A stretch of DNA of 45,608 nucleotides, taken from NCBI GenBank assembly GCA_964450835.1, contig CAYVEQ010000011.1, forward strand, positions 1-45,608. Direction: 5' to 3'. A program made the position numbers and the translations under genes. The DNA comes from Caccocola sp964450835. GTDB lineage: Bacteria; Synergistota; Synergistia; Synergistales; Synergistaceae. Below, in pieces: positions 41,029-45,608 of this stretch. How positions within the stretch are numbered: position 1 is the stretch's first letter; every line of letters starts with the position of its first letter. Below the pieces are notes generated by a model. It worked only from the letters and a program-made list of their open reading frames with translations, had not been told where the DNA came from and did not search any database.

Positions 41029-42195
41029 CTATTCTTTCAGTCCCTGAGCGGGCTTCAGGAAGAACGACGCGGCAAACGGGATTACCGCGATTGCGGCCAT
41101 GGCGCAGAAAGCGGCTGTGAGGCCGAAGCGGTCAGCCCCCATGCCGATAACGGGCGCCGTCACGCCGCCTATGCTTACGGCAAGCCCGAGCGTTACGCCG
41201 GAGGCGAAGCCGACGTGCTCGGGCAGATATTGCTGTCCGAGCACCACGAGAGGACTGTAAGAGAAATAGAGCGATGCCACGATAGGCAGAAGAAGCGCCG
41301 ACGCGATAAAGACGCTGCGCGTTGTTACAAGCAGAAGTATCGCCGGTATGAAAGAGCCGAGGCTTAGCTTCACCATCCGGCGGCAGCCGAAGCGGTCCGC
41401 GAGCCTTCCTCCGAGCAGCGTGCATATGGCGCCCATCGCGTAGTAGGCGCTTAGCGCGGCGTTCCCCGCCGCCTCCGACTGTTCCAGCTCGTGTATCCAG
41501 TAGAGGGCGAGGAATGTGTTCATTCCCCACATTATAATCGAGCGCCCGAAGATGACGCAGCAGAGCCGCCCGAAAGCGCGCCAGTCGTCGCTGCCGCCGC
41601 CCGCGCTTTTTTTTGCGGCGCGCGCCTTTACCGCGCCCAGCTCCGCGAGGCTCGCGTACTGCGTGAAGAGCAGCGCGCAGCCGGCGGCCGCCATGAGGAA
41701 GAAAACGCCCGTTCCCTTCATGCCGAAAGAAAGTATCGACGCGGAGACAACAAGCGGCCCGAGCGAGAAGCCGAGACTCCCGCCGAAGGAGAAAATTCCG
41801 ATGCTCTGCGCCCTGTTGTCCGCCTCCGAAGCGTAGTTGACGAACTTCACCGCCTGCGGGTGAAAGAAAGAAACGCCCGTGCCGCTGATGACGACGGCGG
41901 CGCATAGGCATGGAAAGTTCGAGGTAAAGCCCGTGAGCGCGATTCCCGTGCCGGCCATGATGACGCCGACCGGAATGGCCCACGTCGTGTCGCGTTTGTC
42001 GGAGAGCCAGCCGATGAGCGGCTGTACCGCCGAGCCGATGAGAGTCGAGACCATGATCAAAGATGCGGACTTGGCGTAGCTGTAGCCGTACTCCAAAATA
42101 AGGAAGGGCAGCACCGCGGACAGAGCCCCCTGATTTATGTCGCAGCAGAAATGGCCGAGGGACATAAGATATTTATATTTTGTGTTGACCTTCAC
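41029..42195 (-). CDS. MFS transporter, Fsr-like
   Basis: A 388-residue major facilitator with twelve hydrophobic segments. The first helix YLMSLGHFCCDINQGALSAV has the H..(C)D pattern of fosmidomycin-resistance-like carriers, and the loop after helix 2 reads GWLSDKRDTTW. SGTGVSFFHPQAVKFVN, with its FHP motif, is also shared with the carrier at 11156-12340. Probably an efflux pump; the substrate is unknown. The start is GTG 42195 behind GGGAGATG; earlier in-frame residues look non-coding. Confidence 0.85.
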   Translation of the reverse strand: MKVNTKYKYLMSLGHFCCDINQGALSAVLPFLILEYGYSYAKSASLIMVSTLIGSAVQPLIGWLSDKRDTTWAIPVGVIMAGTGIALTGFTSNFPCLCAAVVISGTGVSFFHPQAVKFVNYASEADNRAQSIGIFSFGGSLGFSLGPLVVSASILSFGMKGTGVFFLMAAAGCALLFTQYASLAELGAVKARAAKKSAGGGSDDWRAFGRLCCVIFGRSIIMWGMNTFLALYWIHELEQSEAAGNAALSAYYAMGAICTLLGGRLADRFGCRRMVKLSLGSFIPAILLLVTTRSVFIASALLLPIVASLYFSYSPLVVLGQQYLPEHVGFASGVTLGLAVSIGGVTAPVIGMGADRFGLTAAFCAMAAIAVIPFAASFFLKPAQGLKE

Positions 42196-42416
42196 GGAAA
42201 TTTCATCTCCCAAAACGAAAAAACTGCCGCGCGGCACGCTCTTCCGTGATTTTATCACTTTTTTCGGTTTTCGCGGAAACAGCGCGGACGCGCCGGTTTG
42301 CGTGAAACCCGCGCGGGAACGCCGCTCGCGAAGCGCCCCGTTACCGCCCGCGCGGCTCGCGCAGCTTTCGCGCTGCGCCGCTCTCCCGCCGTTCGCGTAA
42401 AATCCGCCCCGAGCCG

Positions 42417-42635
42417 TTAAAGCGAATCGCCCAGCGAGTCGAGCAGAGAGTCTATCTCGTCTTTATAATCGCCGGCGCCGTCAAGCGCGAGGCGCATCGT
42501 CAGGCCGCCGCCCTCGCGCGCGCCCTCGGGCAGCAGCGCCGCGGGAAACTCAAAGACCGCGCCGTCCTGCAGCATCAGCCGCGCGACGCCCGAATGCACG
42601 CCGTCTATAAAAAGTTTAAGCTCCTTCGCGCTCAT
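42417..42635 (-). CDS. DUF3006-like small protein
   Basis: A 72-residue protein, MSAKELKLFIDGVHSGVARL..., containing the pattern of a small beta-barrel that interprets an acidic LP-EGAREG motif, as in DUF3006 proteins. These are commonly encoded beside ComEC-like metallo-beta-lactamase proteins, as here. Its stop region is acidic (DEIDSLLDSLGDSL). It overlaps the upstream gene by ATGA. Function unknown. Confidence 0.65.
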   Translation of the reverse strand: MSAKELKLFIDGVHSGVARLMLQDGAVFEFPAALLPEGAREGGGLTMRLALDGAGDYKDEIDSLLDSLGDSL

Positions 42636-43486
42636 TTGACCACTCTCTTTCCCTCGTAAAATACGCTTTTGCCGTCGGTGCGCAGCCTGACCGCGCCGTC
42701 CGCCGTGTCGAAGCGCAGAACGCCCGCCTTGCGAATCGCAGCGACCGCCTCTTTGTGCGGGTGGCCGTAGCTGTTGCCCCTCTTATAGCTCAATATCACG
42801 ATTTCCGGCGACACGTCGCGCAGAAGCGCCGCGTCGGTGCCGTTTGCCGAACCGTGGTGCGCAGCCTTCAGCACGGCGGCGCGCGGCAGAGGCGCGACTG
42901 TCCTCTGTTCCTCTTTCTGCGCGTCTCCCATCATCAGGAAAGAGACATCGCCGTATGTCACGAGGACGATCAGCCCGTTGTTGTTCGCGTCGCTCTCCGT
43001 GCCGCGCAGGACGGTCGCAGGCGCGAGCACAGTCAGCGTAACGCCGCCCATCTTCGCCGAGTAGCCGCGCTTCGGGCGCCCGAAGGGAATTTTTTTGTCT
43101 TTGATCGTCTGATAGAAGTCGCGCTGTATTTTCGAGCCGTGATTGTAGCCCGAGTCCCATATCTGCTTTACGGGAAAACGCGAAAGGATTTCTTTCATGC
43201 CCCCGATGTGATCCTCGTGCGGGTGCGACGCGACGAGAAGGTCAATCTGCTTCACGCCGCAGGATTTGATATAGTTCGCGGTCTTTCGCGCGGAAGACCT
43301 CGGCCCCGCGTCGAACAGGATGTTCCGCCCGTCGGGCAGCACGAAAAGAGAGCAGTCCCCCTGCCCGACGTCAACCGCGTAATAGCGGAGCTGCGCCTCC
43401 TTCGCGGCCTCCGACCGCGCGAGGAAAAGAACCGACAACAGCGCCGCGAACGCAAAGACCGCGGCGCGCCTTAACAGATGCTTCAT
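42632..43486 (-). CDS. Secreted metallo-beta-lactamase-fold hydrolase, ComEC-C-terminal-like
   Basis: A 284-residue exported protein. The N-terminal signal sequence (about 1-28, ending ARSEA) is followed by a ComEC/Rec2-type MBL domain: YAVDVGQGDCSLFV, ILFDAGP, SHPHEDHIGGM (HxHxDH), MMGDAQKEEQ and LKAAHHGSANGT. Stand-alone versions are presumed extracellular or periplasmic nucleases or phosphodiesterases; activity is inferred. It lacks the membrane channel of ComEC. GGAGG precedes the ATG, and it is coupled to the DUF3006-like gene. Confidence 0.9.
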   Translation of the reverse strand: MKHLLRRAAVFAFAALLSVLFLARSEAAKEAQLRYYAVDVGQGDCSLFVLPDGRNILFDAGPRSSARKTANYIKSCGVKQIDLLVASHPHEDHIGGMKEILSRFPVKQIWDSGYNHGSKIQRDFYQTIKDKKIPFGRPKRGYSAKMGGVTLTVLAPATVLRGTESDANNNGLIVLVTYGDVSFLMMGDAQKEEQRTVAPLPRAAVLKAAHHGSANGTDAALLRDVSPEIVILSYKRGNSYGHPHKEAVAAIRKAGVLRFDTADGAVRLRTDGKSVFYEGKRVVK

Positions 43487-43565
43487 CACACAACCTCCAG
43501 CGGGCGCGCGCCCTTCGATTTGCGTTATAATAGTACTTTAGTGAGAGAAGAAAGGAAAGAGGCCG

Positions 43566-44507
43566 ATGTTCGGATTTTTTCTCGTAATGCCGCTGGTCAT
43601 CATCATAGCTATCGGGAACATCGCGAAACGGTGCGGCTTTTACAGCGAAGGCGACGTCGCCGCCCTCTCGAAAACTCTTTACTGGATAATCCTGCCGATT
43701 CTGCTCTTCCGCACCACCTACATCTCCGGCGCAGAGGTGCTGAACCAGTGCGATATGCTGATTGCCGTCAACATGTCATATCTTCTCACGATGATTATCT
43801 CGTGGGTCGCCGCCGCCTTTTTCGTGCACAAGGGCGACAACAGGCGCATAGCCGTCTCGGTGTTCGCCGACTTCCGCGCGAACAACGTCTACCTGGGCTT
43901 TCCCGTCGTGCAGCTCGCGATGGGCGAGAGGGGGCTTCACCTCGCCTCGACATTCATAGCGGTGATTATGATATTCTACCAGGTACTCTCAATCGGCGGT
44001 GGCGAGATCGCGTTAAACGGCAGGATAACGGCGCGGTCGCTCGCGGGGATGATAAAAAGGCTCGTTACAAACCCGATGCTCGTCGCGTGCTTCACCGGCG
44101 TGGTCGCGGCGCTCGCTGGGATACCGGTTCACTTCGTCCTCGACGAAACGATGAAGCTCGTCTCCGGGGCGGCGACCGCCGTCGCTCTGCTCGCGCTCGG
44201 AGGGTCGCTCGACCTGCCCCGCTTTGACCGCGTGTTCGCGATAATCCGCGGCGCGTGGTGCGACATCGCGATAAAACTTGTGGTCACGCCGCTGCTCACG
44301 TGGGGCGCTCTTTTGCTTTTCCCGGTCGACGCCGACATGGTGCGCGTCGCGGTGCTGCTTAGCGCCATGCCCTGCGCCGTCAACTGCTTCATCCTGGCCA
44401 AAGGCATGGGCATGGACGGCGAATACGCGGCGGACCTTGTCGCCTCCACCACCATTCTCGGGATTGTGGCCATTCCCGCGTGGGCCTACGCTCTCGGCGC
44501 GATCTGA
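43566..44507 (+). CDS. AEC-family transporter
   Basis: A 313-residue inner-membrane carrier of the auxin efflux carrier family with about ten hydrophobic segments. Typical parts are GNIAKRCGFYSEGDVAALSK, YWIILPILLFRT, FADFRANNVYLGFPVV, LLALGGSLDLP and LVVTPLLTWG with SAMPCAVNCFILA. Substrates of bacterial AEC proteins are mostly organic acids. It is a paralogue of the carrier at 19901-20818. A TATAAT at 43526-43531 lies 35 bp upstream, and GAAAGGAAAGAGG gives the ribosome site. Confidence 0.9.
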   Translation: MFGFFLVMPLVIIIAIGNIAKRCGFYSEGDVAALSKTLYWIILPILLFRTTYISGAEVLNQCDMLIAVNMSYLLTMIISWVAAAFFVHKGDNRRIAVSVFADFRANNVYLGFPVVQLAMGERGLHLASTFIAVIMIFYQVLSIGGGEIALNGRITARSLAGMIKRLVTNPMLVACFTGVVAALAGIPVHFVLDETMKLVSGAATAVALLALGGSLDLPRFDRVFAIIRGAWCDIAIKLVVTPLLTWGALLLFPVDADMVRVAVLLSAMPCAVNCFILAKGMGMDGEYAADLVASTTILGIVAIPAWAYALGAI

Positions 44508-44561
44508 CGCGCGGCAAATTCACAGACTTTCTTCGGATATACGGTTTTCGGGCAAACGCGT

Positions 44562-44597
44562 GAAAGAGGGCGGTCATCGGCAAAACCGCTCTTTTTC
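44562..44597 (+). terminator. Terminator after the AEC gene
   Basis: AAAGAGGGCGGT pairs with ACCGCTCTTT (two-base bulge), then TTTC. Confidence 0.6.
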
Positions 44598-44951
44598 TCT
44601 GCCGCGCGGCCTGCTCGGACTGCCGCGCCTTTGAAAATCCGCGGAGTCCGCGGGCCGCGGCTCCGGCAAAAAACGGCGGCGGCCCCGATGACAAAGTCAA
44701 AGCAGCTCCCGAAGGCACAGAGTGAACGGCCGCGGCGGCGCAGTCAAAAAATCCCGCGCCGGCGTGCCGCGGGGGTTGACTGACGCAGCACTTTCGTAAG
44801 CGCGCAAAAACCGCACCGGCGCTGCGATGGGTTGAGCGGCTTAACGGAGAAAGGAAACTCAAACGCGGCCCCGCGCGCGAACGCGCGGCCTGCCCTCTTT
44901 CCGCGGCGGTCATCGGCGAACGGCAAACCCGCGCACGCGCGGCGTGCCGCG
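44598..44951. other. GC-rich intergenic region, no gene supported
   Basis: Lies between two convergent genes. It contains many GC inverted repeats, and a second copy of the 13-mer GGCGGTCATCGGC (44905-44917; first copy 44569-44581 in the terminator). No frame has an RBS plus recognisable product. Confidence 0.55.
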
Positions 44952-45494
44952 CTACGGCCTTATCACTACGCGCGTGCCGGGCTTTATATACTCGCGGACG
45001 AGAAGCGTCAGGTCGCCGTTCGCGAGCCTGACGCAGCCCTCCGTCGCGTCCGTTCCTATCGACGCGGGGTCGTGCGTCCCGTGAATCCCTATTCCCTGCC
45101 AGCCCGTCTTCAGACGGACAAAATACGGCCCGTAAGCCCCCGCGACCGCGCCCTTGCCGTCGCGGAAGTCGTGGCTCCACGACGACGCGTCCTGCACCTG
45201 AACCGCGTAAAAAACTCCCTCGGGCGTCCTCATATCGCCGACGCGGCGCTTCTGCCCGCGGTTTTTCCCGACCGCGACGGCAAAACGCGCGAGCGTTTCG
45301 CCGCCCGACATAACGCGCAGCTCGTGTTCTCCTTTTGATATATCAAGCCAAATCTCGCCGCTTTCTTCCGCGAAGGCCGCGCCCGCGACAAAAGCAGAAA
45401 GCAGCATAAGCGCGGCAAGGGCCGCGGCGCAGCGGCGCGCGGCGCGGAACGCGGCGTAACGGATATTCTGTCGCTCTTTCGTATCTTCACACAC
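44952..45494 (-). CDS. L,D-transpeptidase (YkuD domain)
   Basis: A 180-residue exported enzyme that forms 3-3 peptidoglycan cross-links or anchors proteins. The signal sequence is AALAALMLLSAFVAGAAFA, cleaved before EES. The YkuD domain shows TPEGVFYAVQ, GIGIHGTHDPASIG and the active-site motif ATEGCVRL, where the common SHGC is TEGC, keeping the catalytic Cys. The start is uncertain: a TATAAT on the minus strand (45530-45525) implies the GTG at 45494 and not the longer frame. Confidence 0.85.
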   Translation of the reverse strand: MCEDTKERQNIRYAAFRAARRCAAALAALMLLSAFVAGAAFAEESGEIWLDISKGEHELRVMSGGETLARFAVAVGKNRGQKRRVGDMRTPEGVFYAVQVQDASSWSHDFRDGKGAVAGAYGPYFVRLKTGWQGIGIHGTHDPASIGTDATEGCVRLANGDLTLLVREYIKPGTRVVIRP

Positions 45495-45580
45495 CTTTCT
45501 GAGGCACGCGCGCCTTTCTTCTTTATTATAAAACCGTCCGCGCTCTTTGAGCTGCGGCTTGCGGCGGCCGTGTCCGGCTA

Positions 45581-45608
45581 TTGACAAACCGCCCGAATCA
45601 TGTAAAAT
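45581..45608 (+). promoter_or_regulatory. Plus-strand promoter at the window edge
   Basis: TTGACA (45581-45586), 16-nt spacer, TAAAAT (45603-45608), pointing to a gene or RNA beyond the window. Confidence 0.65.

Noticed and set aside
44832..45338. 168-codon plus-strand frame over the L,D-transpeptidase
   Set aside because: Antisense shadow of a well-supported YkuD gene.

Overview
The window looks like chromosomal DNA of a GC-rich, anaerobic, two-membrane (LPS-bearing), amino-acid-fermenting bacterium. Evidence: rubredoxin, an [FeFe]-hydrogenase maturase (HydF), an iron-sulfur serine dehydratase, phosphate butyryltransferase, a molybdenum aldehyde-oxidoreductase-type enzyme and a Kdo activation gene set. 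This mix fits the Synergistota best, but that placement is inference from gene content. I see no transposase, phage gene, tRNA, rRNA or CRISPR array.

Layout. 114-2970 (+): three coupled genes encoding a VirD4/TraG-like protein whose Walker motifs are degraded, an intact ClpB-type AAA+ ATPase and a helical protein of unknown function. 3640-3226 (-): a strong promoter, a cobalamin riboswitch with a readable antiterminator/terminator platform, and only a 49-residue ORF downstream. 3740-9422 (-): rubredoxin, then the compact operon tkt-trmI-queH-AIR synthase-pepP. 9538-11051 (+): promoter, TPP riboswitch and thiC. 11156-13179 (-): MFS transporter and rsmG. 13275-20818 (+): a C45-like protein lacking the expected cysteine, an FGGY kinase, mtaB, a TPR/DUF4037/DUF4125 trio and an AEC carrier. 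20873-23919 (-): M23 peptidase, alpha/beta hydrolase, ptb, DUF502 protein. 23996-27682 (+): plsC, TM1266-like regulator, hydF, aminotransferase. 28026-29582 (-): fused serine dehydratase. 29969-30284 (+): promoter, paired operators and terminator around an apparent small RNA. 30384-34859 (+): flavoprotein, secreted protein and kdsB-kdnB-kdnA. 35066-35827 (-): methyltransferase. 35981-40927 (+): orphan CitB-type response regulator, Moco riboswitch, molybdenum hydroxylase, cupin. 41029-43486 (-): MFS, DUF3006-like, metallo-beta-lactamase protein. 43566-44507 (+): AEC carrier. 44952-45494 (-): L,D-transpeptidase.

How genes work together. Cofactor-sensing RNAs stand out: B12, TPP and molybdenum cofactor riboswitches, the last two directly upstream of the matching synthesis gene or cofactor-using enzyme. 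kdsB with an iron-type alcohol dehydrogenase and a DegT aminotransferase matches the Kdo8N (8-amino-Kdo) route known from Shewanella, implying an amino-sugar inner core in the LPS. The least explained parts are the inactive-VirD4/AAA+ trio, the orphan B12 riboswitch, the operator-controlled small RNA and the TPR/DUF4037/DUF4125 cluster.
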